A stretch of 64,000 nucleotides of DNA from Lithobates sylvaticus (lineage: Eukaryota; Chordata; Amphibia; Anura; Ranidae): NCBI GenBank assembly GCA_028564925.1, contig CM053033.1, positions 86,686,468 to 86,750,467 on the forward strand. Direction: 5' to 3'. Both the position numbers and the translations under genes were made by a program. The notes beneath the pieces are model-generated. The model saw only the letters and a list, made by a program, of their open reading frames with translations. It did no database searches and was not told the origin of the DNA. This document shows positions 10,301 through 20,444 of this stretch, in pieces (positions within the stretch are counted from its first letter, which is position 1; the number at the start of each line of letters is the position of its first letter).

Positions 10301-11064
10301 TCCTTTTTCGATACTGGCAGCTCAAACACGCCGTTGACTCACAATTCCCAGAGACTGTTGCCCTTGATTCAGATTCCATAGAGAGACTCCTCACCTCAGG
10401 AGCGATGGGGAAACCCCTATCCTCCCTCTACCTCTATCTCACGGTGGCTCAGGACACGAACACGACAAGCTTGTTCAATAAATGGAGGGCAGACATCCCG
10501 GACCTCACTGAGGAGGCCTGGGAGGATCTGGTCTCCACATATATCCCCTCTATGATTGCGTCCAGGGACCGCTTTATTCAGTTAAAGTTCCTGCATAGAG
10601 CTTACTACACCCCGCATAGGCTGGCCACCATCTACCCCTCCCTGAGCCCACTCTGCACGAGATGTAAACAGGATAGTGGCACGTTTATTCATATGGTCTG
10701 GTCCTGCCCGAAACTTCAGTCATACTGGCAGGCGGTCGCAGGGACCTTGGAAGAGGCCTATGGGATCAGCCTGACTATGGACCCCCTCTTTTTTCTCCTT
10801 AGCTACCTGGAGGACATGGAGGGGGACAGGTACACTAAATTAGCCATGACTTTCCTCCTATTCTATGCCAGAAGGGAAATCCTGTTGAAATGGAGGGGGG
10901 AGGAGGTCCCCACTAGAGAGACCTGGGAAAACACGGTTAACAGGGTCCTACCGCTGTATAAAATTACGTACGAAAGTAGAAACTGCCCCGCCAAATTCGA
11001 CAAAATATGGTCCCCCTGGATGGACAGAGTGGCAGACGGCCCTCTGGATGCAGAACCGGTCTGA
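7309..11064 (+). CDS. L1 ORF2 protein (endonuclease/reverse transcriptase)
   Basis: This encodes 1,251 residues; human L1 ORF2p has 1,275. The enzyme nicks target DNA and primes reverse transcription of the element RNA at the nick. An apurinic-type endonuclease comes first: LDVLSWNTRG (residues 6-15), QETHLVG (about 42), MGDFNLVPD (about 145) and SDHAPLLL (about 226). The reverse transcriptase then shows KTPGPDGFPVEFY (about 467), YRPISLLNVDAK (about 526), LDAEKAFDSVEW (about 594), GTRQGCPLSPALF (about 650) and the catalytic LYADDSLLYL (about 693). A C-terminal CTRCKQDSGTFIHMVWSCP knuckle is at about 1,114. All hallmark residues are present and the frame is uninterrupted. The start could also be the Met three codons on (MASLDVLSW). 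The 830-bp spacer from ORF1 implies re-initiation or internal entry, as in other L1s. Confidence 0.94.
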   Translation: MFLMASLDVLSWNTRGMNSPIKRSLVFQYVKKYNPHICVFQETHLVGSRTLSLKRPWVGHHYHSTYSNFARGVSLLVAKSLPFKLLNLELDPDGRFVLIHALIYSVPWVLLGLYLPPPASTKLLNLLTAKLAQYPQDNVILMGDFNLVPDSGLDRCATTGTTRQGLAAWAATYGLTDVWRWRHPTSKMFTCHSATHKSFSRIDLAYVAAPVLPRVRNIDILPRGISDHAPLLLSLDLAVSPSDRLWRLSRFWISDKDVESRFRTTLTRYWIENSDTLGENSTWDAFKASSRGQYQSIIAAVRRERRADLERVEAQAGTQEARYVSSRDPEHYAQLQALTRQALLIRTSLTQKKLLHQSQRIFEQGDKTGRLLAWLSREQSGIATIAQIRNQEGTLLSDPQDINKCFATYYQQLYTSRVTYDQADLDKYLDDIDIPVLTTTTATKLDAPIAIEEIQAALKAMQTNKTPGPDGFPVEFYKTYIEDLAPKLLTTLTQASHSGVLPDSMSDAVIVVIPKPGKDPLLCPSYRPISLLNVDAKVFAKILANRLNTVITALVHQDQTGFMPGRGTDINIRRLHTHIASADPDTPAVVASLDAEKAFDSVEWGYLWSVLTRFGFGPRFLKWIQMLYAHPRARIRTNGSLSDSFSLERGTRQGCPLSPALFALAIEPLAVHIRRDPQIKGIKVGPLEEKLSLYADDSLLYLADSSSSLNSALAQFENFAQYSGIRINWDKSVLFPLSKSPPRAPSHTPLRWVETFTYLGIKIGSTMKGYLPRNLHPLLEQLTKSCANWRNLPLSPVGRGNLIKMVYLPKFLYFFRQTPTPIPRSFFQKLDSLVTAFIWAGRPPRVARRTLYLPLSAGGLALPNFLAYYWAAVLVTVRWWFAQPKQNPAVTLEGALLGSYAALSNLVFRGPRAHPQVTEPMKTTIRVWQTSRAPGLKPNTWSPHTPLWGNPLLPHLNSIPDPAAWAHYGIVKLKHIISRGRLDTFLNLKRTYRLPQTFLFRYWQLKHAVDSQFPETVALDSDSIERLLTSGAMGKPLSSLYLYLTVAQDTNTTSLFNKWRADIPDLTEEAWEDLVSTYIPSMIASRDRFIQLKFLHRAYYTPHRLATIYPSLSPLCTRCKQDSGTFIHMVWSCPKLQSYWQAVAGTLEEAYGISLTMDPLFFLLSYLEDMEGDRYTKLAMTFLLFYARREILLKWRGEEVPTRETWENTVNRVLPLYKITYESRNCPAKFDKIWSPWMDRVADGPLDAEPV

Positions 11065-11407
11065 GATCTATAGAGTCCTAGGAGATGCCCGAAGCCCCAC
11101 TGAGGTTGTAGTCCTTGGCTCCCTTCCCTCTCCCTCCCCCCCCCCCCCCCCCTCCCTTCCTCCCCCCCCTTCCTCCCCCCCCCCTCCCCTCCCTCCCCCC
11201 CCCCCCCCCCTGGACTGACCTTCCCCTCCTGAGCGTTCTGACCCACCCCCTTGACAAGGTAGAACATGCTGTACCACCTGTTCTTCATTGCTATGTACCC
11301 TATGAGTCTATTATCCAGAATGCAATTGATTGTACTTTCTTGCTATGAATACGTGTATGCTTGTACCCTTGAATCTGTTCATGCATTGTATGTATTTGTT
11401 ATTTCGA

Positions 11408-11436
11408 AATAAACACCTCTTTACTGTTAAAAAAAA
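11408..11436 (+). terminator. L1 polyadenylation signal and A tail
   Basis: AATAAA at 11,408-11,413 is followed 15 bases later by TTACTGTT and then a short A run that abuts the downstream copy of the target duplication. The tail is unusually short (about 8 A). Confidence 0.8.
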
Positions 11437-11459
11437 AGAGATGCAGAGGAAGAACCGGA

Positions 11460-12530
11460 AGAGGAAGGTAAGGATAATGAAGTGACGGGAGGGTCCCTTA
11501 TTACTAGCGTTACTGACAGATCTGATATAACTGACATAATAAGCCCATCAGGACAACTAATCTAGACTAGAGCTCAAAGGATACAGTGAAAACAGCAAGA
11601 AGCGCCCACTGCAACTCAGCAGCTGCCCTCCATGACCGTAGGTAACAGCCTATTAAAAAAAAAGTTATAGAAATTGAAGACATAAACCGCATAGTTAAAA
11701 ACTGTCCTAAACCCACTGTCTCTGCACCCGCCACTCTCGCCTTTACTTAAAAAGCTTGTAAAGGCAGAAACTACACACTACAAACTATTGAGGGTGTTGT
11801 AGGGACAGGAACAAGTTCGGACTGGGCCAAGGTCGGAACTTTATCTACTGTAGAACCAGCGGGCACAGCTACAACCGATTACAAACTTAACACAGAACAA
11901 GGGAGAGATGATATGTGGACAGAAGAAGTGACAACTCACATGTTAGAGGTTTTTAAAACAAAATCTTCATTGCCCACTGCCATAGCGTGCAAACAAAAGA
12001 CAGGAGAATCAGTTCTTGAATTTTGGAAAAGATTCAATGATGTGTGGACACAGGAAGCTGGTTTGGGTATTCTGCCAACTATGGATCCATTATTGATCCA
12101 GACTTTCCTGAGTAATCTCAAACCCCATTTATTGGTCTCAGTCAAACAAATGATTACTGAATGGTCAACCGTTTCTAGAACTAACTTTGGCAAAGCACTT
12201 TCACAGAAAGATGCCGCAGGTTGTTTTGATATACCAAAGCCGTTGCCTGTCTCCACACAACATTTCCAATGGAATATGAAGGGAAATTTTAGAGGCAGAG
12301 GAAGAAGTAGAGGCAGATTTAGAGGCAGAAATGGAAGAGGGATAAGTCGCTCTAGAGGCAATGGATGTTTCAATTGCGGTGCTGAGGATCACTGGGTGAG
12401 TCAGTGTCCTCACCCCATCCCTCCTCAGACTCCCGACTCCAGCTCTGCCCCTAACCAGACACAACAACCACAGACATCCATCCAACAAGGTCCAACATTT
12501 CCAATCAAATGGGGAAATCAACAACAATGA
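11460..12530 (+). pseudogene. Retrovirus fossil: Gag capsid and nucleocapsid part
   Basis: Remnant of Gag, the structural polyprotein, resuming after the L1 insertion. Earlier Gag-like, Pro-rich sequence lies at about 5,096-5,395 (YPSLRPEDLHLLAGYH). Here a capsid-like stretch (GESVLEFWKRFNDVW) is followed by an Arg/Gly-rich run and one CCHC zinc knuckle, CFNCGAEDHWVSQCP, that would bind genomic RNA. A Gln/Pro-rich tail follows. The RG-rich box before the knuckle is a notable feature of this lineage. The region is part of a broken element. Confidence 0.75.
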
Positions 12531-12546
12531 TGGGGCCCGGAGGGTA

Positions 12547-13860
12547 GTGTCCCGGCTTTTCCTTTTTGTCTCGGATGAATTCACTGACAGTCCAATGGTT
12601 GTTATTTCAATAAATGGGAGACTCCTTCCCTATCTCGTTGATAGCGGGTCCACAAGGAGTACTATTTGTGAAGATCATTTCAGAGGCAAGTGGGAACCAG
12701 TGGAACCCTCTTTGGGAATTAATGGGATACTGACAAAAACATATAGGACCCCACCCCTACAAATAGAAGATGATGAAGGGTACACCATATGCACACATTC
12801 TTTTAGGATAATACCAAGGTGCCCTGTAAATTTGTTGGGAAGAGACTTGTTTGGGCCACTAGGAATCACAATTAGAACCAACTCAGAAGGAGGTCTAGAC
12901 ATTTCCTCAGATAAAATCACTATAGTAGCATGCAAACCAGGTTCATTGATGCTGTCACAACAAAATAGTGAAGAAGATTTTGAGGATATAGACCCCCAGG
13001 TCTGGTCTACACCAGATCTGGATGTAGGACTTATTTCATGCACATCATACAAGGCCACTCTCATAGAAGGTGCATTTCCTATCTATCACAAACAATATCC
13101 ACTCTCTAAGGAAAAGATGGATGGCATAGTTCCAATGGTGAAAAGGTTCTTGCAGGATGGGATCCTGGAGGAAATGATTTCTCCATACAACACACCTGTT
13201 AATCCTGTAAAGAAGCCGGATGGCTCCTTCAGATTTGTACAGGACTTGAGGGCCATAAATGACCTCATAGTCCCAATAGCACCCATTGTACCTGATGTTC
13301 CATCACTACTGTCCTCCATTCCAGCAACAGCCAAATGTTTTACTGTGATTGATTTAAAGAATGCTTTTTTTCTCTGTCCTTGTAGACAAAGAGACAAGGC
13401 CACTCTTTGCTTTTACTATGTCGATTGTGTTGGTCATTCGCCAGTTTACCTGGTGTAGAATGCCCCAGGGTTATATAGACTCACCTGTGGTCTATTCTAT
13501 AGTACTCCAAGCCACCCTCAGGCCTTGGACTGCCCCTCATGGTTCTGTACTGTTGCAATATGTCGATGATCTTTTGATTTGTAGTTCTTCAGAGGAGGAC
13601 TGCCGAGCTGATAGCCTATCCTTATTGAAATGGTTACATACATGTGGTCACAAAGCGTCTAAGAAAAAATTACAATGGTGTAAACAGGAGTACCTAGGGT
13701 TTGTGCTGTCTCCGGCAGTTAGGAAAGTCAGTCACAAAAGAACTGCTGCTATAGTGGGTCTGCCCCACCCACTTACCAAGAAAGACCTGCTAACCTTTCT
13801 TGGAATGATTGGTTACTGCCGCCAATGGATACCTGACTGTTCTTTCTATGACAATATATT
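12547..13860 (+). pseudogene. Retrovirus fossil: protease and reverse transcriptase part
   Basis: An aspartic protease remnant with the active-site context LPYLVDSGSTRSTI lies near 12,630-12,660. It is followed by the reverse transcriptase: NPVKKPDGSFRFVQDLRAI (near 13,200), MPQGYIDSPVVYSIVL (near 13,460) and LLQYVDDLLICSSS with the catalytic Asp pair (near 13,550). Family knowledge: in class I retroviruses protease and polymerase are made by read-through of the Gag stop. The region is broken. Confidence 0.8.
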
Positions 13861-13879
13861 GTGACAAGCAACCCTCTCT

Positions 13880-16010
13880 GAAATGTCTGACATTGTAAAA
13901 TGGTCTGATGAAATGTTAATTGCTTTTGCCATGTTTAAATGTGCAATGGTTACCAGCCCGAGCCTCAGCCTCCCTGAATTTGGCAAAATATTTCACTTGT
14001 TTGCCAGGGAAAATTGCAGAACCATGGCGGGAGTACTAGCCCAGGAACATGGTGGGAGACTGCACCCTGTAGCTTTTTTCTCAAAGGTGGTTCCAGTACA
14101 GGTGCAGGGCATGCCTGCTTGTCTCAGAGCGTTGGCTTCTTGTGCATTGGTTGTAGAGATGGCAGCACCATTTACCTTGGGCCATAACACTACTTTACAT
14201 ACTTCACACAACGTTACCACACTCCTCAAAACTTTACATACTCAACATATGTCAGCACAAAAATTTGAGTGGGTATGAAGTCATCCTCCTGTCCAATCCA
14301 AACCTGAAAATAAAAAGTTCAAACATAAACTCTGGCCCAGCTCCAATTTTGAATGCCTTGTTAGGTCTTAAAGGAGAACAGGATGACTTACCACCACCTC
14401 ATGAATGTATACAATCAATACATCAGGACACGTCACCTAGAGCAGATATGCTTTCAGTACCAATTCCCACTGCACAAACAGTTTTTGTTGATGGCTTTTG
14501 CAGCAGACCAAGTGATAATGTCTATCACGCGGGATATGCTGTGGTCCAACTGCCGGATACTGTCCTCAAGGCCAATCCAATACCCTATCAGTCTGCATAA
14601 GCTGCTGAATTAATAGCATTAACCCGTGCATGCCAGCTGTTTGCAGGAAAAGAGGTAAAGATTTACACCGATTCCAGGTATGCTCATGGTGTGGTCTGGG
14701 ACCATAGTGTAATATGGCTTTGCAGAGGATATGTGGCAACAGATGGAAAGAGCATCTCACACTCTGTCCTAGTCACAGCATTACTAAATGCAATTCAGTT
14801 GCCTTCAAAACTAGCTATAATGCACTGTAAGGCACATACAGGCCAAATGACTGATATAGCCAAAGGTAATGCACTAGCTGACAGAATAGCTAAAGAAGCT
14901 GCATCTACACAAAAGGAAGACATTCAAATGCCCATGCTAACACCTCAGCCATGTTCCCTGAAAGAGACACATTGGCTCACGGAACTACAGGCTTTTGCCA
15001 CCCCTGGTGATATTGCGCAATGGAATGGTGATGGAATGCAAAAGGATCCTAAAACAGGATTAATCTGCAAATGGGGGAAACCGTGTATTCCTGTTGCTAG
15101 CGCCCCCCTGTTCATTGCGCAATACCATGGACTGGGTCACAGGGGCTGACAGGCCACATGTGAACTCCTAGATGCAGATTTTTTTCATTGCAGGATTACC
15201 TAATCTAGTCAAAGCTTTTGTACGGAGATGTGTCACCTGCATTAGGAACAATCCAACAAACCCAAAGAAATCAAAGCATGAACATCTTGAGTACCCAACA
15301 ACGCCGTTTACCCATTTACAGATAGACTTTCCACATATGCCCAAAGAAGGAAAGAAACAACAATACCTTTTAGTCATAGGAGACATGATATCACGCTGGC
15401 CAGAAATCTTTGTCACCAATAATGAAAACGCACAAACTAAAGTGAAGATCCTCACACAGGAAATTATTCCTAGATGGGGATGTCCATTGCAAATAAATTC
15501 AGACAATGGCCCAGCTTTCACAGCTAAATTCTGCCAAGATCTTGTAAAAATACTAAAAATAAACTGGAATTTTAACCTCCCCTACCATCCTCAGAGTTCA
15601 GGGATTGTAGAGAGAATGAATAGGACAATTAAAGACAGGATAAGGAAAGCTACGGGTGGGAATTTTGGCAAACGGAAAAAAGTTCTCCCAACTGTATTAG
15701 CTTAAATCAGAATGACCCCCCCACAGTGTGATGAGTTATTCCACCTTTGAGGTACTCATGGGTAGGCCATTCCTCACACCGTGGGCTAATCATCCCTTGA
15801 TGGTAGAGAAACGTGATTTGGAACAAATACAGGAAGAATATGTAAAAAAACTGATTGAAACTCTTGATATTGTTAAAAGAAGAGTCGCTCGCACCTCTCC
15901 TTCTTCTTCACAGGTACTAACCCACCCGTTCCAGGTCGGTGATCGAGTTGGGGTCCAGAGGCTTCAGAAAGGTCGAAACCGCAAGAGGTTCCATTCGGAC
16001 CGTTGACCAA
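13880..16010 (+). pseudogene. Retrovirus fossil: RNase H and integrase part
   Basis: RNase H features VFVDGFCSRPSD and KVYTDSRYA-like KIYTDSRYAHG, plus HCKAHTG, are seen at about 14,480-14,860. The integrase follows with the zinc-binding tail RCVTCIRNNP (about 15,225), a core with LQIDFPHMP and INSDNGPAF (about 15,320 and 15,495), and PYHPQSSGIVERMNRTIK carrying the catalytic Glu (about 15,580). A C-terminal DNA-binding part (HPFQVGDRVGV) is near 15,925. This region is broken. Confidence 0.8.
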
Positions 16011-16451
16011 AGTGGTAGCCGTCACCAGGACCGCCACCCTTACCGAGGAAAGCCCTACCTGGATCCATGCCAGCAGAGTAAAGAAGGTTGATCTAAGCCC
16101 AGGAATAAAATAAAGACTAAAAAGAGACAAAGCAGGTGTTTTAAGTCCTCAAAAGACAAGCACAGAAATAAAGGACAGCGATGTCACTCATTTCACCACA
16201 GACTTCTGGGAAGGCCTTCTGCCTTCTGGTGATGTTTCTACTTCTGATCTTTGTCCCAGTGTGGATAATAACTAACTGTATCTATCATTGTGATGACTTA
16301 GGTGCCTTGAAACTCATATGTGGTAAAAGCGAAACACACACCAACCATACTGACTTTCACCTCAGAAATCGCAGTAAAAGAGATGTCTCTAATGAATTGA
16401 TCAAAGAAACAGGTTTTTCTGGAAAAATGTTACTGTTAAAATTTAAATATG

Positions 16452-17993
16452 TAAAGCCTGCAATCCAACCTAAAAATAAGTAAACTATAAATAGGATAAA
16501 TTAGTAGCGCTAGTGTAAAAATAATATTATACAAATATCAAAGTATAAAAAAGTGCTATATAAATAACTCAATAACATTATTCAATAGAAACAATGTATA
16601 TAATTCACCCAGTGACAAGTGAAAAAAAGTTTATGAATATTATAGTCCAAACTGTAAATAAATCAGGTTTAGATGATTTCAAATGTGTCTTCAAAAAAAC
16701 TTCAAACTTGGTTCTTCAAAGACAACTTGAAACAGCCACCACACCACGTGTTTGTGATACCACTCCCTCTGAAGAGCACACTCACCAGCTCACAATGCCC
16801 CACACTCTCGTGTTTGGCGGCAACGTGTTTTACCCACTCCAGGGGTTAATAGTGACCATCTGCTTGATATTCTTGTTTATAGCTCAATGTGACTCCATAT
16901 GTAAAACAATAAATAAGTGATTTCAAAAAGTAAAAACAAGCCTCCAATAAAAACACAACAAACCAAACTGGACTGGTATAGTGGTGTACTAGGGCCACGG
17001 CGGACCAGAAGTATGCGCACCCGCGAAATCTCTCACCGACTTCTAAGTGACAACCTCTGGCAGTGGTGTAGCTTGCAAATAGAGTAGCGTTTCACGTAAG
17101 TACAGTTTTTACTTCTCCTGTAGCCACGCCCCAACATGACTTATTCATCGTGTGTCGTTCTACATAACATGACGAAACATGTCGGGGCCGTGGCTACAGG
17201 AGAAGTAAAATCTGTACTTACGTGAAACGCTACTCTATTTGGAAGCTACAGAGGTTGTCACTTAGAGGTCGGTGAGAGATTTCGCGGGTGCTCATACTTC
17301 TGGTCTGCCGTGGCCGTAGTACAAAACTATACCAGTCCAGTTTGGTTTGCTGTGTTTTTATTGGAGGCTTGTTTTTACTTTTTGAAATCACTTATTTATT
17401 GTTTTACATATGGAGTCACATTGAGCTATAAACAAGAAAATCAAGCGGATGGTCACTATTAACCCCTGGAGTGGGTAAAACACGCTGCCGCCAAACACGA
17501 GAGTGTGGGGCATTTTGAGCTGGTGAGTGTGCTCTTCAGAGGGAGTGGTATCACAAACACGTGGTGTGGTGGCTGATTCAAGTTTTCTTTGAAGAACCAA
17601 GTTTGAAGTTTTTTTGAAGACACATTTGAAATCATCTAAACCTGATTTATTTACAGTTTGGACTATAATATTCATAAACTTTTTTTCACTTGTCACTGGG
17701 TGAATTATATACATTGTTTCTATTGAATAATGTTATTGAGTTATTTATATAGCACTTTTTTATACTTTGATATTTGTATAATATTATTTTTACACTAGCG
17801 CTACTAATTTATCCTATTTATAGTTTACTTATTTTTAGGTTGGATTGCAGGCTTTACATTTTTATATTCACATAAGTAGCAGCTGTTTGTTTCTTTCACT
17901 TATGTATTTAATTATTTATTCCTTTACTGGTATAGTTAAGTAAGTAATTTAATGTCTTTAGTGCAGTGGGGGTAGAAAACCTAGAGGGCGGTT

Positions 17994-18056
<63 letters not shown>

Positions 18057-18073
18057 TACCAACAGTATACTAC
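16452..18073. mobile_element. Foldback insertion with about 700-bp inverted arms
   Basis: The insertion lies between two copies of TAAAATTTAAATATG (16,437-16,451 and 18,074-18,088), a 15-bp target duplication. Its left arm (about 16,452-17,130) and right arm (about 17,170-17,876) are near-identical reverse complements. The same 108-residue frame, starting MYIIHPVTSEKKFMNIIV, is open in both arms (16,594-16,920 plus, 17,388-17,714 minus) with very few changes. The centre holds GCCACGCCCCAACATG against CATGTCGGGGCCGTGGC. After the right arm come about 120 bp and a (TA)n tract. A 15-bp duplication suits L1-driven retroposition better than a cut-and-paste transposon. The 108-residue frame shows no known domain and may not be expressed. 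Confidence 0.75.
17997..18052. repeat. (TA)n microsatellite
   Basis: About 28 uninterrupted TA units lie near the 3' end of the foldback insertion. This could be the insertion's tail or later expansion. Confidence 0.95.
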
Positions 18074-18489
18074 TAAAATTTAAATATGCTTATGCTAGAA
18101 AGTCAGGATATGAAAAATGCTGGATTTGTAGTAAGTTACACCCAGAAACTTCTCAGATCCCACTTTTAGCTGTCCCTCTAAACCTTAAGTCATTATTGGA
18201 AAATACTCTAGTCTTAAGTATTAAGAATGTCTCAGAAACCCTTTTCTAGTTTGGGTTTAGGTGGAATGTTTTCATGGTTAAAAGACATAGTGATTACGAT
18301 TATCATAGTACTATTGTTAGGATTGATAGGCTACCTGATTTTCAAGCTTATTCTACTTTGTATTAGCAAATGCACTACACCAGACCAACCTTCTCACGCA
18401 TATACACAATATCTGCAGCTTTATGTAAAAGAATATAACAAACATAGCAAGAACCGTAGATTTCAGGAGGCTGTGGATCTATAGAAAGT

Positions 18490-19038
18490 CATATTCATGA
18501 CTTAAAGAAGGGGTTGAAAGGTTATGTTAAGCATCCATCTTGTTTCTGTCAGCCATCTTAATATTCACAAAGTTCCTTTTTACACTATGTACAGTTTGAA
18601 CACCCCTTTAACTTCTCAGATAACTGTCTCAACATGAGATTCTTCTAACTCATTTGTTCTCACACACTTATCTAATACTTTCACAGATTTTCTCAGCATT
18701 CCTCAGCTACTGTAGAGAATAATGAAATGTTCTCACATACTCCTTATCTACACACATTCTTTTATTTCTTTAGCTAGTTTATAACAGAGAGCAATGACTG
18801 TTTGTTTTGTCTTGACCAGCTGTAACCGTCTTGATACCTATTGCGCATGTCTTATCCTGTGTGACGTGTAATATACTATATGAAGTGCTTTGTGATAACT
18901 CAATACAATTAGTTCTCAAAAGACAGCATGGTGTGAGTGTCGTTTTATATGGTTCTTTGAGAACTGATTCCAGATATCTGAAATTATACAATACATTGTT
19001 TGAGGGATCACTCTAGACACAGGATTAACCCTTTCAGG
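18490..19038 (+). repeat. Candidate 3' LTR of the retrovirus fossil
   Basis: This sits directly after the Env remnant and a purine-rich AAAGAAGGGGTTGAAAGG tract (a plausible polypurine tract) and before the resumed Tc1 copy A. A possible start is TGTTAAGC at about 18,521 and a possible end CTAGACACA at about 19,020. TATA-like ATATACTATATG lies near 18,870. The assignment rests on position only, because no matching 5' LTR was found. Confidence 0.4.
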
Positions 19039-19273
19039 GATAACACCAAATTTAACGTACTTGCTCCCCATTCACACCTGAGACCTTGTAACACTAATGA
19101 GTCACATGACACCGAGCTAATTGGGCCCAATTTGGACATTTCCACTTAGGGGTGTACTCCCTTTTGTTGCCAGCGGTTTAGACATTAATGGCTGTGTGTT
19201 GAGTTATTTTGAGGGAACAGCAAATTTACACTGTTATACAAGCTGTACACTCACTACTTTACATTGTAACAAT

Positions 19274-19553
19274 GGGGGTTATTTACGAAAGGCAAATCCA
19301 CTTTGCACTACAAGTGCAAAGTGTACTTGAAAGTGCAGTTTCTGTAAATCTGAGGGGTAGATCTGAAATGAGGGGCAGCTATGCTGATTTTATTATCCAA
19401 ACACGTGCAAGCTAAAATGCTGTTTTTTTATTTTCCTTGAATGTCCCCCTCAGATCTACAGTGACTGCACTTCCAAGTGCACTTTCAGTGCAATTTCAAG
19501 TGCAGTTTGCACTTGTAGTGCAAAGTGGATTTGCCTTTAGTAAAAAAATTCCC
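19274..19553. mobile_element. MITE with GGGGGTTAT termini, copy 2
   Basis: Same family as 976-1,232: GGGGGTTATTTACGAAAGGC at the left, TTTGCCTTTAGTAAA and a decayed CCC end at the right, with CACTTTGCACTACAAGTGCA inside. It interrupts the terminal region of Tc1 copy A, so it is younger than that element. Confidence 0.75.
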
Positions 19554-19644
19554 ATTGTGTCATTTCTTCAGTGTTGTCACATGAAAAGATATAATAAAAT
19601 ATTTACAAAAATGTGAGGGGTGTACTGACTTTTGTGAGATACTG

Positions 19645-20444
19645 TATATATACTGTATATACAGCCAAATATAATCCTTGAAACATAAATGCACAGGTGA
19701 AAAAGGGCCAAGCAATTGTCTCTTTTCCTAAGCTGATGATAGTAACATTTTGAAAATGATCACATAGTGATCTCTTTCGAGAATAGATTTGAATGTTATA
19801 TAGTACAAGGAACAGCCCATCAATTACTTTAAGTGACTCCGTATTATATTGTGACTCCCCAGCTGTAAGTCTAAGGACGGCCATAAATGGGGCGATTTTC
19901 TTTACTGTAACCATGAGTTGCAGGAAAGAAAATCACTCCCGCTGAGCCATTGTATTCTCCTGGTGGGGAAAGCCGGCCTCGCTGAGAACACAGTGATGAT
20001 TGCTAGTGGCTATAGCAACCGATCGATCAACTTGGGTACATTCAGCCTACCCATACATGGTTTGAATCTTGGCCGGCTCCTGCTGATTCGGCCAAGATTC
20101 AAATAGTCTATGACTGGCTTAACCAAAGCAGGTTAGCAAAGCCGGATACAGGTTATCACTATGGCTTTGCAGCACCAAAATCCTTGGTTCAATTTCTACA
20201 ATGAAGTTTGTATGCTCTGCCCATGTTTGTGTGTGTCACCATCCCGCCCCAACATCAACCTTAAAACGTACATTGGGTTTACAGAATCATAACCAAACTG
20301 GCACTATTGTCCACTCTCCTTCTCTCTATCTCAACAGCACAGCCTGGACAGGTACCCACCCACAGCCCAATTACCTTTCAAAGTTATATTAATCTTCGTC
20401 AGTAGATCTTCCACCTTTGGATCCATGTTCTTGGCTGTAAAAAA
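19645..20444. other. Non-coding stretch with one perfect hairpin
   Basis: No gene is seen. A 14-bp perfect hairpin TTTGAATCTTGGCC / GGCCAAGATTCAAA lies at 20,061-20,074 and 20,090-20,103. 20,160-20,310 faintly resembles a common frog retroposon phrase (TCCTTGGTTCAATTTC...AGTTTGTATG...), too decayed to classify. Confidence 0.5.

Larger units (their letters stand above)
5457..11436 (+). mobile_element. Full-length L1-type LINE, both ORFs open
   Basis: A 5,980-bp non-LTR retrotransposon inside the Gag region of the retrovirus fossil. It is flanked by a perfect 16-bp target duplication, AGAGATGCAGAGGAAG, at 5,441-5,456 and 11,437-11,452. Order: short 5' UTR starting GGGGGGCGTG, ORF1 (RNA-binding), an 830-bp spacer with poly-C runs, ORF2 (endonuclease plus reverse transcriptase), a 3' UTR with long C-rich tracts (11,138-11,210), AATAAA at 11,408-11,413 and a short A tail. 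The perfect duplication and two uninterrupted ORFs mark a young insertion. Both ORFs are GC-rich compared with the AT-rich fossil around them. Full length and coding capacity are seen; present activity is not shown. Confidence 0.93.
16181..18484 (+). pseudogene. Retrovirus fossil: Env part, split by an insertion
   Basis: The first part (16,181 to about 16,451) has a hydrophobic leader (FCLLVMFLLLIFVPVW) and a furin-like site context NRSKRDV. After the 1.6-kb foldback insertion, sequence resumes at about 18,074 and ends with a long membrane anchor (IVITIIIVLLLGLIGYLIF) and a short tail near 18,484. Most of the surface subunit is missing, so this is a heavily reduced Env remnant. Confidence 0.65.
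4800..18490 (+). mobile_element. Endogenous retrovirus fossil, class I-like
   Basis: Gag, protease, reverse transcriptase, RNase H, integrase and Env remnants lie in retroviral order on the plus strand. The single zinc knuckle, the LLQYVDDLLI active site and the simple layout suggest a gamma/epsilonretrovirus-like (class I) element. The copy is clearly dead, with on the order of ten small breaks and two large insertions (a full-length L1 and a foldback element). A candidate 3' LTR follows at 18,490-19,038, but I could not find a matching 5' LTR or a primer-binding site, so the left limit is uncertain (sequence before 5,000 is poorly assignable). It is older than the L1 inside it. Confidence 0.8.
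2489..19644 (-). mobile_element. Tc1/mariner copy A, split by a retrovirus-bearing block
   Basis: The left end starts CAGTATCTAGCAAAAGTGAG and the right end finishes TTTTGTGAGATACTG, each next to TA (2,487-2,488 and 19,645-19,646). The element's own sequence is 2,489-3,645 and 19,039-19,644. The middle (3,646-19,038) is foreign. Comparison with copy B at 28,987-36,348, the same family, shows that about 100 bases of the Tc1 are missing at the junction. The right part is also cut by a MITE at 19,274-19,553. The transposase is on the minus strand and dead. Confidence 0.85.

Noticed and set aside
11068-11288. Gly/Arg-rich minus-strand frames
   Set aside because: These are shadows of poly-C tracts in the L1 3' UTR.
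16452-18073. Polinton or other large virus-like element
   Set aside because: Too short, no capsid or polymerase genes, and the duplication is 15 bp, not 6 bp.
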